Source of the DNA: Hyparrhenia diplandra
Taxonomy: Eukaryota > Streptophyta > Magnoliopsida > Poales > Poaceae
Direction of reading: 5' to 3'
Length of the DNA stretch: 64,000 nucleotides
Assembly: GCA_015847255.1 (NCBI GenBank)
Contig: JADLZK010008410.1
Location: forward strand, 372,001-436,000
A model generated the notes under the pieces. That model was not told the origin of the DNA, did no database searches, and worked only from the letters and a program-made list of their open reading frames with translations. Positions 1 to 12,237 of the stretch are shown here, piece by piece. Numbering within the stretch: position 1 is the stretch's first letter; each line of letters begins with the position of its first letter. The position numbers were made by a program, and so were the translations under genes.

Positions 1-136
1 TATGGGCATAAAAGGTAGATATCTAACCAGTTTTTAGCAGGAAAAAAACCCTAGCAAGTTGACACGAAGGAAGCACCCTGCTATTGATACATAAGCAAGG
101 GGGAAAAAAGCTTTAGGTGACAAGTGCAATCAATAC

Positions 137-3100
137 CTCTACAATGCGCCTTCGCAAATATTTAGATGAAACTTCCTTGAAGACTAGCTTGACATCAACT
201 TCTGCAAATAGCTATATAGAAGAAAAATATTTGGAAATCAGTATAAAATGTTATCTGTTCAATAAGCAAGGTGGTACATTAAAACCGTCAAGCAAAGCAG
301 AAAAATGGGGTGGTGTGTGTGTGTGTTGGGAGAGGCGGGGCGAAGTCTACTTGTCAAGAAATCTTACGAAAGTGAAGGAAAAGAAACTTTTCAAGACAAA
401 AGCACAGGCCTAGCTATAAAACCTATAAGATATTATATCTGATGTTTTATAAAAGCATAAAAGTCACAACATCGTCATCAACTACAATACAATAACCATC
501 ACCTGAGGAGGGGGCTTCCTTGAAACCGGCTTGATGTGAACATCACCCTCATCTACTTCTCCATCAACTATAATTTCATCCTCATCCTCATCCTCAACAA
601 TATCAGCCAAACTTTCAGTGACTACAGATGAGCCATCTTTGGAAACATAACCCTGCTCAGAAAGGATATTTATAACTTTGTCCTCCAATGCCGAAAGAGC
701 TTTTCTTCTGGGAATCTTTCCTTTTATTTGTAATGCCTTCACCAACTCATCTCCAGAAATATCCTGAACAACATTAACAACTGAAATCAGCAACCGGGGC
801 TAATGGGCTAATGGCAACAGGCAAATGCATTCTTGAAAGGGAAAAGGATATTGTATATCTACCAGCATATATTTTCAATTTAAAAGTTGCAAAAGTGAAG
901 AAGTTACAATAGATGAATAATTAAGGAAATGATCGGCAGGATTCGATAAATATTATATATGATTGACAAGATTGTGTGACTACCCAAGTGGCTACTGAAT
1001 ATGCCTATTAAGCAAATGAAAATGATAAGCATATAAGAACTAAGGAAAACGGGAGGACAGGAAACAGCATTCTAGTCAGCCCGTTCAGGTATTGTTTAGC
1101 CTTCAAACAAGAATATTAGGTACTTGTACTTGCAACTATATAAAGTTAAAAGATTGTATTTTGGGAAAATAGGGAGCTGTAGTGTGTTCATACTTCAACA
1201 TGCCTATAGAGTTCAGGAGGCGGTAGGCTGATAGCATCAACCATTTTCTTCTTCCCACAGCTCTGGACGAGAACATCAATTGCTTTGCAGATTTCTCTAA
1301 TTGCCACCTGATTTCTACATTACGTCAGAACCACACAAAAAAGGGACAGACCAGGACAGAAGTTTCATTTCAGAAGTTCTGCTGTACAGAGCTATCATTT
1401 ATGTAAGAACGGAAGTAGATAACATGTCTTCTAAAGCGAGGTCTATAAACGACAGAAGCTCTGGATCTTGCAGGTTCCGGAAACAAAAATGGGGAAAATA
1501 TAATATATTTTTCGCTTACTTGTACTGAGTAGTGAATAGTAAGAGAGGTAATATAACAGCTCAGAAATTTACAAATTATAAAGAACTCAAAGCTCCATGG
1601 TTAAGAGAAACTAGAAAGCAATGATAAACAAAATGGGAAAACAAATAAATCTATTATCTGTGTGAAGACTTGAGTACTTGATTGTTGCCTACAGCGATAG
1701 TGCTATCATCTTGCCATATTTAAGCACTTCATTCATGTTTACATTATGGAGCAATACATTCTATCTAAAAGCGTATCTTATTGATAATCTTATAAGCTCA
1801 CCTGCCCAGCTTCCACAGCTTCAAGCAGCTTCTCCTCGGTCAGAAAATCACAGTAGCCCTACCAAGGACTAGTCAGGAATCAAAAGATAACCTCAACTAT
1901 AAGATTTATGAGTCCTATGAAAGTAATCAAGATAAGTGAGCTAATTTAAGGACTGGCAACTTGGTTTACACATGAGCCTAAAGCATAACTGTTTTACAAT
2001 GAAACAAAAGGCAGAGCAACAATGTACACCAAACTTAAAATATACCACTAACAAATTGAGGATTTAAGTATATGTTGCCAAATGCAACAATTTATGCACA
2101 GATTTGTTTTAGCAACTGAAAAAAAAAATGCTGGGAATATGATGAAGCATTCATGCATGCATGCAAGCAAAGCTTCAATTCAACACTAACCTCAATCATC
2201 AAAATGGCACTATCAGTCCCAGCCATCATCAAATCTAACTCTGAATTCTCCATCTGTTCAGTAGTTGGGTTAACAACAAACTGGTCGTTAATCAGGCCAA
2301 TTCTTACTCCAGCAATTGTTTGTTTATTTGGAATTTCAGACAGGGCCCTGTAGTGAAATTTTTGAGATAAATAAGAGTACCTTTGAGATGAAGAATGTAA
2401 TCTTGCAAAAAGAAAAATATCATATTGAAATATTTTTACTAAACCTACACGGCTATACCAGCAGCTGTGATAGCCAAGCAGTCCGGGGAGTGAATGCCAT
2501 CATAACTGAAGACCTATAATAGTCAAGGTTATCTCATCATATGGAGTAATTGATGGAGGTCATCAAGAAACAAAAACCAAAGAAAAAGGTAGAATAACAA
2601 AATATGATCTTCAAATCTGGCCCGTCAGCCACAAAGATGTTCAGAGAAAAAGTGACCAACCATAGCATTTTTTGCTAGGTGGGCATTCATATTTCTTTTG
2701 TTTGTTGCCAAAGTAAATTTTTAATAGGTGCAGAACATAAATCTCTTGATGAGGGAATGAAACAATTTTGCTGGCAGTAGCTTCTATGAAAAGGCTCTGT
2801 ATAGGTCATCTTGCAGCCATCTATGAAAATTGTTGGTAAGAATTATACAATATACATCATTTCAGTTTAAAAATACGAACACTAGCCTTGCAGTGAGTTG
2901 ATGTTATGGTTGAATTTTCTACTTTTCCTAACAAATTTCAAATAGCAAGTATCTCAGCTTTAGAGGTTGAACTGTGAATGGATTGCCAAGTTATGAATCC
3001 AGAATCCAAGTCACATGATGTTATACTAAATTGTCCGCTAATGAGAATAGTCTCACACTATCAATATCACCCTTGTAGTATTATGAGATTACTAAAGTAA

Positions 3101-5095
3101 GTTCTGCTATTTAGAGAATACTAGGAAAGGTTACAATAAAGTGGAGAACATATGTAACTGATGATGAGCAACTCATATAACTTTAACACACGTTGCAAGG
3201 AAAGCTAGAACATACGGCCAAACTCCCATAGGCAACATGAATGTAAGTAAACTTCTAAAGATTACCCAGGATAGAATCTGAGTTTCATAGTAGAAACCCT
3301 TAGGCATAGTAGGACGTAGGGGCCTGTCTATCAATCTGCAAACCAAAACCTGTGGAGGGCGTAGGGAAAGAAAATATAAGCAACCAACAAACATAATAGC
3401 TGAACAAAAGTAGAAGTTCCCATAGTGACCTCATGGTCTTTTGTCTTGCCTTCTCGTTTGAAGAAACCACCACTGGAATCAGTAAAAACATAGAATAAGG
3501 TTTCATGAATTATACAACGAAACTGAGAATGGAGTCATGAACAATGACAAAGGTGGGGCAGCAGTTTTAGGTTTCTGTACCTAGTTCTTCCAGCAGCTGA
3601 AAGGCGCTCTTGATAGTGAACCGATAAAGGGAAAAAGTCAGCAGGGTCGTTTGGAGTATCCGCCAGACAGACAGAACAGTACAGAATCTGCCAGCACAGT
3701 TTGAAGTTACAGTTAGACATAACAAGGTCTTGAAATTGAAAAAAAACGAAATTAATAACATTCAAGATGCTTCTATCCTCATCAGTTAAACTGGACAGCA
3801 GTGATTAGAGAAACAAAAATCCAAACATCAGCCATGAGTTGAATTTGGTAGGCCACAACTAAGCGCAGCCATGAGTTGAATTTGGTAGGCCACAACTGAG
3901 CGCAGCCTTGAGTTGAATTTGGTAAAAGGCCAAAATTGTGCTTGCAATAGGCAATACGCTATCCTCTAAAAAATCATTCATGTTATGGTATCCAACAGGA
4001 AGAGCAGAAAGAATCATGGTCATGTCAGGCCAATTTGATTTCCATGCACATGTAGAGCATATAAATCATAACAGTGGCAAACCATTGCAGCCTAAATTGT
4101 GTCAAAAGTGACAAGCATGCAGACTCTGGTGTTTTTGACAGAATGTTACAGTATAACTACAAGTCTACCAGCCCTATTTGGATTTTGAAATAAGTGTAAA
4201 TATTCCCTCAAAACAAAACAAGTAACAACTGAATTGTGCAAATGGTGCGCTCTACGGAGAAAGCCTTATAATTTTATAACCCCTACTTACAGATTAAATG
4301 TAACATCACGCGTGCATGTACAGTTTCTTAACAACAGGTATAAAGTGCACTCTAGACTCTGAACTTACCGTTTCGCCATCAGTGACCATTACAGAAGCGC
4401 TCGCTTGCCTCCCAATGTGGCCTGTTTCCACCAATATCTGAAATGCAAAAAAAAACATTCCATTACCCACCCTGATTTTATAAACGCACTCCATTTCGTG
4501 AATGCACGCGCCGTGCCATCAATCAACCAACCAAAACCCCAACAGATGAAGAATATAACAACAACTCCAATGTGCTTAGGCAAATGCCATGAGCAGAACA
4601 GCCAAGCGCAGTGGGTGCTCTTCAGAATTGAAACAACACTCGGAATCCAGCAACTAGCAACACACACAAGCACGAAGCCTGCACCGCAATGCACTGTGCA
4701 GGAACACGCTACGAGGCAACCCCGCGGACGGACGCCTCACGCAGTCACGCAAGCGAAATCCGCGACGCCTGAACAGAGCGCCGCGCCACGGTTCACAGTC
4801 ACAGCTTAATTAGGGGAAAAGTGATAGCTCGTCGGCGGCGAGCGGCTCACCTCGCGGTCGCCAACGGGGATCCTGACGGAGAACTTGGCCGGTCGGAGCT
4901 GCTGGCCTCCTCCGCGACAGCAGCGGAGGCCCTGGCGACGACCCCATGCCTCGGACTGGGCACCCTCCTCCTCCGCGCGCGGCGCGAGCTCGGGAGCGAG
5001 GCGTGGAGCGGCGGCACGGGGAAGGCGACGTGGTGGTGGTGCGGCGGCGGTGGCACCGGGAGGAGGAGGTGGAGCGCGGCGGGGCACGCGAGCAT
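137..5095 (-). CDS. PNP1: Chloroplast polyribonucleotide nucleotidyltransferase (PNPase), 5' half, partial
   Basis: PNPase is a phosphorolytic 3'-5' exoribonuclease and polymerase that matures and degrades chloroplast RNA. Eleven exons read on the minus strand: 5095-4851, 4437-4369, 3687-3581, 3472-3430, 3349-3266, 2513-2449, 2347-2191, 1858-1802, 1307-1194, 763-503 and 211-137. All junctions are GT-AG and exons 2-11 join in phase. They encode KFSVRIPVGDRE, ILVETGHIGRQASASVMVTD, SVCLADTPNDPADFFPLSVH, RLIDRPLRPTMPKGFYYETQ, LSEIPNKQTIAGVRIGLIND and FAEVDVKLVFKEVSSKYLRR: the first RNase PH domain, the linker, and the start of the second core. The second core, KH and S1 domains lie beyond the left edge. 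The ATG at 5095 opens a good transit peptide (MLACPAALHLLLPVPPPPHH), but that frame is not the frame of KFSVRIPVGDRE. The two meet near 4887-4892, implying a small indel. A second ATG at 5192 is open in the PNPase frame but does not look like a transit peptide. The symbol follows the rice naming I recall. Confidence 0.88.
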
Positions 5096-6748
5096 CGCGA
5101 GGTGGGTGTGGGAGGAGGAGGCGCGACGGCGGGACGGGAACGGGGCGGGAGACGAGACGAGAGGGTGGCGACGCGCCCACGAACCTTATCACTTTCTCTC
5201 GCTCTCGTTTGGTTCGCCCTTTCCGCCGCCGTGCTGTGGGTTTTTGGGATGGGATGAGGGTTTTTGGGATGGGATGACACCGTTCGAATTTTAGGGCAGG
5301 GTTTTTCGAGATTTCTAATAGGTGTACTGTTTGGAGACAGAGACACTATCATTTTACATCCTTTAAAAAAAAAAAAAAAAAAATTAACTAAAAAATATAT
5401 GGACAAAAGACTATATTGAGAAGTTGATGTGATGTAAATGCTCCTTAAATATTTCAACAAACAATAGAGATTAGTACTTTTAACGGGCAAAAGCCAAAAG
5501 ATCGAGGTATACGGGTAATAAAATGTGCTAGTAGTTTCCATACCCATTAACTCGTTGGTATGTTGTGCCCAACATCATGTGTTTTCTACAAATCGTGAGA
5601 TATTAGAAGAATTATTGTGAGAAATAGTTGCCGAACAATCTATCATGCTACAATTTGTCGATCTCAATGCATGGTTGTGTTACTTTAATGCCTTTGTATG
5701 TTTATTGATGCCAAGATACATGTCATGTCGATTCTTTTTTTTCGAGAACATGCATTACATGTCATGTCGATTCTTGTATGGTTCATATGTTGTTATGTAC
5801 AGATGACTCATCGGATGTTTTTTTTACCTAGAGATAAGTATGTGTGAAATATTTACTCGTGGTGTGTTTGGAGATTCTCGCAGGATTGTTTTCATTTTTT
5901 TGTCAAAGAGATGGATACGTTATTCTCCCATTGTCATCTCTACTTAACTATTCTCATTACAACCATATCATGTAGGCACATTTCCCCATTTATCCAATAA
6001 TTGTAGCTATTGAATTGGCCGCAATGCTAACTTGTTTCTAACATAACCATCTTCAAGATGCCTCCAACCAACTCTACCTATTAGTCATCCTTGGCCACTT
6101 CATTACGCGCTACTCTCACCATCATCTGAGCCGCTCACTCTTTCTAAGTAGATGATCGGGAGAGGTTTGTTAGATCCGAACCCTCAAAATTGAATCCCAC
6201 GTGCTGGATCTCAACATTTAAACACTAACTTTTAAAACTTAGCAGAGAGAAGCTTCAAATCAAATCAATAATAGAGATGGGAAAGGGAGACAATGTATGG
6301 AGAAAAACGAGAGAAGAAGAGGAAAGGAACATATCTTGGTGAAGAGAGAAAAGCGTTAATCACTCTTAGATTTCTCCAATTAAATATATTTTATGGGAGA
6401 TTCTTTTTTCTTCTTTTTGGTGAGAAGAGGCCGGGGCCGGGGCCATGTATAACAACAAAAGCACTCATGTTAGAAGAATGACTAATCAAAGTGCTCGTGC
6501 TAGAATGGATGTGGTATATATACGTACGTAGCAAGTACAGAAAAAATTAAGATTTGAACTAGACCTTTTTTTACATCAAATCAACTTTTGATAAATAATT
6601 AAGGGTGTTTTCAGTTTGCATCATGGAAAAGCTGACTGGCTCATGCCTGGAATATAATGATTTTGCTAAATGAATTGGGAGTGATTTGACTCAAGCAAAG
6701 CAGAAGCATATAAACTTATATAACACAACATTCCCGGTGAACATGAAA
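5096..6748. other. Intergenic stretch upstream of PNPase, no gene seen
   Basis: The first 200 bases are GC-rich and should hold the PNPase promoter and leader. A run of A lies near 5367-5385. The rest is AT-rich. A short duplication (catgtcatgtcgattctt at about 5720-5737 and again about 5758) and a small GGCCGG run near 6430 are the only structure noticed. No conserved coding segment was recognised. Confidence 0.5.
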
Positions 6749-6819
6749 GCACCAGTGGTCTAGTGGTAGAATAGTACCCTGCCACGGTACAGACCCGGGT
6801 TCGATTCCCGGCTGGTGCA
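6749..6819 (+). tRNA. tRNA-Gly (anticodon GCC)
   Basis: A complete 71-base tRNA cloverleaf without intron. The 7-bp acceptor stem GCACCAG pairs with CTGGTGC, followed by discriminator A. The D-arm contains TGGTCTAGTGGTA, the internal A box. The anticodon loop reads CTGCCAC with GCC as anticodon. The T-arm is CCGGGTTCGATTCCCGG, the B box, with a perfect 5-bp stem. A T-rich stretch (TTTTACTTTTT) follows at once and serves as the polymerase III terminator. It reads glycine GGC/GGU codons. The downstream DNA is duplicated near 10.3 kb with only the 3' third of this tRNA. Confidence 0.97.
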
Positions 6820-8400
6820 TTTTTACTTTTTATTTTGTTTCACCCATTTCCCTATTGACTAGAGTATTTTGTCGCTTTGACTGTGGACCCTATTTTTTTT
6901 TTTAGCACAGATGTTAATTGAAGTCGATGCTGTTGATCACTTCGGCTTTTCTTTTTATCCTTTTTATACGTATTTTTATTTTACAAGACAAGAGTCATCG
7001 CAATTAAACCTGCGTAGGATCGTCGCATCACAGTAATTAAGCTGGATCAGCAGCGCATCACAGTGCGTGGAACGATCGAGCAGATTGTTAATTCGAGTAA
7101 TTGCTGTGCCTTGTATTGTATGACCAGCACGCACGTCCCCTTTTTTAAAAAAAAAATGGATCGAGATGGTAATCGAAGAGGTTTGTTGCACTAATGCACT
7201 TTGCACAGAGTTGGCAGGCACCCTCTCGATCGAGTGTACGCAAGCAATGGGTCTCTATTTCGATCGGTTGGCACGCACGCACGGCATCTATCCTGCTTTT
7301 GCTTGCTTGTTACTCGGTGATGACTGCTCTGGGCATTCTACTGTCGACCGGGGGGAAACGGTAGTTACAGTAGTTAAACGACACGAAATTGCCGAGCAAT
7401 GCAAATGTTGTTTTTAATTACCAGTAGGAATAGGACCGGACAATTCAGTATTTTGTCTCCGTCAGGGAACGAAAAGGTTGCAAGAGATCCTTTCCCCTGA
7501 AGGGAGTGCTAAGAAAAGCATTTCGAGAGAGAGAGAGAGGGAGACTCTCGAAGCCATGCTTTTGTGACGACTCTTTACTGATAGGGTACCAGGAGAGTAC
7601 GGTGAGCAGCAAGTGTGGTGGGTCTGGCCGATCAGCACAAGATCCTTTTAAAAAGAAACGGCACAAGATGATCGAGCAGCAGTCAACCTCACGCGCCATG
7701 CCAGCGGACAGTGGTAACCTTCATTGGCAGCACGGATGGTTAGGGACAAAGAATTCAGACCAGATACACGGGTTCCACGTGGGAGATGCGCGTTATCCCA
7801 CGGTCGGACAACGTACGGTAAGGTAAAGGTAAAGCTCCACGCGAAGCGCTATTTCGAGCGCGACGCATGCAAAATGACATCATCTATATATGGTCATTTG
7901 GTTGTTTGTCACACATAAGCTAGGCTACTATAAGTCTAGTTTTGCCGCATTTTGTAACGTAAGTTATGGGAAAAAAGTTAGGCTAACCAAGCTGTGTGAC
8001 AACAAACCAATTGGTTTTGGTTGTCTAAGTTCATTTGTGCCTTTAAGTCTTTCTATGGTGTGCTGACGGTACTAGGAACCAAAAAATAAGCAATCCGCAA
8101 CACTAGGGAGAATGGTTTCCCTTCCTCTACGTCCCATGGCACAAGTAAAACAAATAAACAATAAAGCACTGATTGCTTGAGAAATACTAGTAGGAAGGAA
8201 CACGCAAATTCTCTGATTTGTTTAGTCAGTGGGCGTATCATTTTTTGACCTGAACGGTCGGGGAGCAGTGGGCGTATCATCCCTTGTACAATCATTGCAC
8301 TTAATTTTTTTTCTGCCTTGGACATCGATAGTTGTATATAGCGTGCAAAACGATGATCAAATACTCTCGGTCTATTTTTTTTAGAGCACCAGACACTACA
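6785..8400 (+). repeat. Duplicated segment, copy A
   Basis: From the 3' part of the tRNA-Gly gene onward this segment is matched in the same order and orientation by 10288-11190. Shared landmarks include a block around catcgaagaggtttgt (7170 and 10500), agaattcagaccaga followed by ggttccacgtggga (about 7750 and 10690), a block with aacaaataaacaa (8150 and 10988), and gcaaaatactctcggtc near the end. No open reading frame with recognisable features lies in it. Copy A is longer, so copy A' has lost sequence or A has gained it. Confidence 0.7.
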
Positions 8401-8708
8401 TAGGGCCTTAGGTTGCAACTTGCAATCCAAATATGCCCATGTAACCTCATTGCCATTGCACTGTGTAGATTCTATTCCTCGCTAACGATCGACATGGATG
8501 CTTCGTGTAGATGTACCACTCTCTCCCTTCTCAAGGGCAAACCCCCATCGGTGACAAGTTTGTTTATGTCGACTTGCATTGATTCAAACATGGGAGAATA
8601 GACTATAGAGATAACGTCTGTTTTTAAGCATGGATAGAGGTACTTAGTGACCGTACGTACCAATGTCCATGGTGGTCAAGACACTCTATCTTACACCACT
8701 TCAACACT

Positions 8709-8819
8709 AGAGCATCTCTAAGAGATTAGGTAAACATAAATGCTAAAATCCGCGATCTAGCCATTTTGTAAAATAGAAGTGCCTTAGAGAATCTCCAAGA
8801 GATCTCTTGGAGATGCTCT
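8709..8819. mobile_element. Short MITE, about 111 bp
   Basis: The left end AGAGCATCTCTAAGAGAT is the inverted match of the right end ATCTCTTGGAGATGCTCT. Flanking trinucleotides (CTA and TTA) are close to the TWA target typical of Tourist elements, but the duplication is not perfect. A similar phrase (gagcaactccaagagat) appears near 8987 and may mark another member. No coding capacity. Confidence 0.55.
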
Positions 8820-9649
8820 TAAAAAAAACTAGAGTCCTCCAGCAGCCTTGTTATATGTAGCATTATCCAAAATCAAAATTGTGTCGAGACTGCTCGAGCT
8901 ATACTTGTACAAGCTAATTCTAGCACTAGACGCGCATAGTTAGCAGGGGCGAGCATGATAGCTAGTGGGCACTGCTAGCTTTATTTAGAGCAACTCCAAG
9001 AGATATGCTATCCTTGTTCGTAGGTTGTATGGTTGGCTGGCTATTTTAGAAATAGATATACAATATATGTTGGAGGTGTTTTTTTACTTACAAATTAGTA
9101 TATCTGGCTCTAATTTGTGATTAGGAACTCATCGATCCATAAACCATCCAGATCTTTCTTAGTAATTTGTGTTATGTACTAGGAAAGAGGGACTCATCTC
9201 CCTTTTTCCTCCAAATCTTCTTACTCTCCCTTTTCTTCACCCGTACTCTCTCCCCTCTCCCTATCTCAGTGTTAAATCTATGGAGCTTTAGCGTGTAGGG
9301 GGGCTTGAGCCCCCATATAGCCCCAACGTTTGATCCACTCATGTTTATGACTTAATCGCACACATAGATGTATATGCTTTCTATGTATTTGTTCCTTGTC
9401 ATACATGCCCACTGTTTGTACAAGTACTGATCGTAAGGCCATATCTTTCCTTTAACTTTATCTTTTTGTCGATTTTGAATCCATATATATGGGTGTCGTT
9501 AGTCTCAGTGTCACTTTACTTTTTTTGCAAAAATAGATCCTACGACTCTAAGAAAGTGGTGAGTTGACATGGGTGTCAATATGATCATATGCATACCCGT
9601 CAAAATGGTTTTGGGTTTAGGCCACACTAACCGAAAAAAAATCACGTGC

Positions 9650-10284
9650 AGGTTCCACAACACAAATGACTGGAACACCCTCCTTCCTTCCTAGCCACTC
9701 CCGTGCCTCTGCTACATAAAACTTGCCTGCCAGAGTGCGCAGGGAAGAGCTCTGGCCACTAGCTCGTGTGTCTCTCGCTGTCTGTCGGTGCCGGTCTGAC
9801 CCTCCGTCCTTCCTTCCTCCTCGATTCTCATGCACCTGCGTCCCTTTTTCGCTGTCGCTGGATTCAAAAAGTTTGTACCTTTCCTCCTCCCCGCTCTCGA
9901 TAACTCCGTAGCCGTCTCGTCTGCTGCTCTTGGCCTCCACCAACTGCGACGTGGAGCATTAGCAACCCCGTTAACCTCTTCTTCTTCTCAGAGCCGCTGG
10001 AGCTCCCCGACCCAAAATTGCTCTATGCGCGTTCTCTCTTGCCAAGGTTACTGTACGGCTGATTGGTTGGCTCTTCACCAGCCACCTCCAAGGGCAGTGG
10101 CAGCGCCTCTCGCATTGCCAGGCGGCCTGATGATGGCGGCGATCGCGAGGCTCGCCATGGCGGCGGTACTAGGCGGCCAGGTCGGCGGCAGCTAGCGCTG
10201 AGGATGAACTGGGGCACGCAGACGATGCAGTACCCGCTGCCACCCAAGTCCGTGGTGCCGCTGTGCCGGTGCTGCAGGACAACG
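9650..10284 (+). pseudogene. Truncated copy of the 5' end of the GH17 glucanase gene
   Basis: This is a diverged copy of the 5' leader and first part of exon 1 of the glucanase gene at 25014-28168. Shared phrases include atgactggaacaccctcctt (here) against atgaccggaacgcccttcct near 24590, and atgaactggggcacgcag plus cccaagtccgtggtgc at 10204-10255 against 25112-25162. The mature N-terminus MNWGTQ is readable, but the signal-peptide frame meets a TAG just before it and frame is lost soon after. Homology stops at ctgcaggacaacg (10284), in the middle of exon 1, and the next bases are a tRNA-Gly fragment. The rest of the gene is absent, so this is a captured or duplicated fragment, not a gene. 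Confidence 0.85.
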
Positions 10285-10287
10285 TGC

Positions 10288-10313
10288 CCTAGTTCGATTC
10301 CCGGCTAGTGCAT
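10288..10313 (+). pseudogene. 3' fragment of tRNA-Gly (T-arm and acceptor strand)
   Basis: Reads cctagttcgattcccggc then tagtgca, matching the T-arm and 3' acceptor strand of the intact tRNA-Gly at 6749-6819 with a few changes. It is followed by a T-run as in the intact locus. D-arm and anticodon arm are missing; their place is taken by the glucanase fragment ending at 10284. Confidence 0.85.
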
Positions 10314-11190
10314 TCTTTTTTTTTCGCCCCCCACCAATTTGGCCATTTCAAAGGCATTACATAGTCGCACCGCGCGGCTTGCATAGTATGTCTGAATGTC
10401 AAATTGATTCGAGTAATTGGCCGGTCGATCTGATGAATTGCTAAGATTAGCACGTCACTCTTTTCTTTTCTTTTTTTTGTCGTTTAGAAATGGAGATGGT
10501 CATCGAAGAGGTTTGTCGATCGTGTCGCACTTTGCACACAGCTCTGGCAACTCTCGAGACGATCGATGCCGACTGCGTACGATCGAAATGGGATCTCCGA
10601 AATGGGGCAGTGGTGAAAGTAGGCTGATGATGGCCCTTCAAAGTTCAACCTAATTCATTCGAAGCACAGGATGGATCATGGGAGGAAGGGGAGAGAAGAA
10701 TTCAGACCAGACGCACGGTCCACATGGGTTCCACGTGGGAGGCGTTATCTCCGGCGTGCACGGTATGTTCCACGTGCAGGACACGAGTGGGGTCGTAGCC
10801 TCGTAGGATGGATGGCCCTCCCGGAGGCTAGCGAAATGCCACGACGCAAAAAGAGACATCGCACGCGGGGCACGTTTGGTTGCTGACGAGTATATACGGG
10901 GTATAAATATACGGCTACCATTTTTATTAAGAATGTTTTGTTGACTATCCTACAAAATAAAAATAAATACCTATCCATTATGGGTGAAACAAATAAACAA
11001 CTAAAGAATGGACGACTTGAGACATGGTAGGACACGAAGAACGTTCACGTACGTCGTTTTTGTTTGTTTCTTTCTTTGTTTAGTCGTTGGGCATCTTGTA
11101 TGTTCATGGCTAGCTTTCCTGGTTTGGGCATCGACGGTTATGGTGTGCAAAATACTCTCGGTCCATTCGGAGCACCACACCTAAGCAGGA
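10288..11190 (+). repeat. Duplicated segment, copy A'
   Basis: Diverged, shortened copy of 6785-8400 in the same orientation, beginning inside the tRNA-Gly sequence. It carries the same ordered landmarks as copy A. It ends near 11190, where a tandem pair of MITE-like units begins. No gene is recognised in it. Confidence 0.7.
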
Positions 11191-11210
11191 GCTAACATTC
11201 TCTCTCTTTT

Positions 11211-11727
11211 AAGACTATCCACACTCATGTTTCTCTATTTAGTCTCTCTATACATCCTCGTCATCGAGATTCTCTCCTTTGCAACATTATCTTCCGCACT
11301 CATCTCTTCTTTATATCTCTACTCTATATTAGTGTGACCTACTTATAATTTTATCTAAATATATCCATGTGAGATCTAATTTTGAAAAATTTATTGAAAA
11401 CAAATTCAATGGTGTAATCAGAATTTAATTTAGTTTTTTAGTTTGCCATTTATAGCATTTTTTAGTTAGGAGCATCGGTGGAGCCCACGGCTGGCGCATG
11501 CTGCCTCCCGCTCCAGCCAATCGCGCATGCACGCATGCACTCTCCTACGCCTGCTCTGGCCCCATGACTGATACCGTGCCTACGCGAGTGCGCTGCAGAT
11601 ACCGGGAGAGAGAAAGTGGAGAAGGCTGTAGCGCACGCCGCTGCAGCTCTTTTCTGCGCTATTCTGCGCTCGTGGCGGTGTCGTGGCCGTTTACGGAGGC
11701 CGTAGCGGACGCCGGTGCGGTCGGTCT
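11211..11727 (+). mobile_element. MITE-like unit 1 of a tandem pair
   Basis: Starts aagactatccacactcatg and ends gccggtgcggtcggtcta. It shares with the next unit the ordered phrases tctctatacatcctcgtcat, tctttatatctctactctat, aaatatatccatg, a block with caatggtgtaatc, and gaatttaattt. The ends are weakly inverted (AGACTATCCACACT against AGACCGTCCGCACT at the far end of unit 2). A GC-rich middle contains no convincing gene. Confidence 0.6.
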
Positions 11728-12237
11728 AAGGGTATCCGCATTCATGCTTTCTATTTACTTCCTCTATACATCCTGGTCATCAAGATTCTCTCTTTTACAG
11801 TACTTTCTTCCGCACCCATCCCTTCTTTATATCTCTACTCTATACCAACTGTCATCCGTGGGGCCCACTTAAAGTTTTATTTAAATATATCCATGAGAGA
11901 TCTAGTTTTGAAGGATTTATTGACACGAATTCAATGGTGTAATCGGAATTTAATTTGGTGTTTTGGTTTGTGAGTTATAACTTTTTTTAGTACTAGAAAT
12001 AGTGGGACCCGCTGGCTGATTCTCTCACCTCTGCCTCCTTTCTCTCACGAGCACTCGTGGTGGGCCAAGCATAGTACGCCCGGGACAGCCGTAAATATAG
12101 AGCGAGCGCATTGCTTCCCGTGTTCCACCTAGACATTACCGGAGACCGCTGCAGCTCATTTTCCGGTAAATCAACCCAGCTGGAGCCGAGGTGGAGCATG
12201 CCGGATGGGATTCCGGTCCCCAGTGCGGACGGTCTAG
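11728..12237 (+). mobile_element. MITE-like unit 2 of a tandem pair
   Basis: Starts gggtatccgcattcatgc and ends ccagtgcggacggtct. It is a second copy of the preceding unit, about 510 bp away, with the same AT-rich left part and GC-rich right part. The terminal inverted match is short and imperfect. The family is not identified. Confidence 0.6.

Noticed and set aside
4405..4809. A 134-codon plus-strand open frame
   Set aside because: It lies in PNPase intron 1 and across exon 2 antisense; no recognisable domain.
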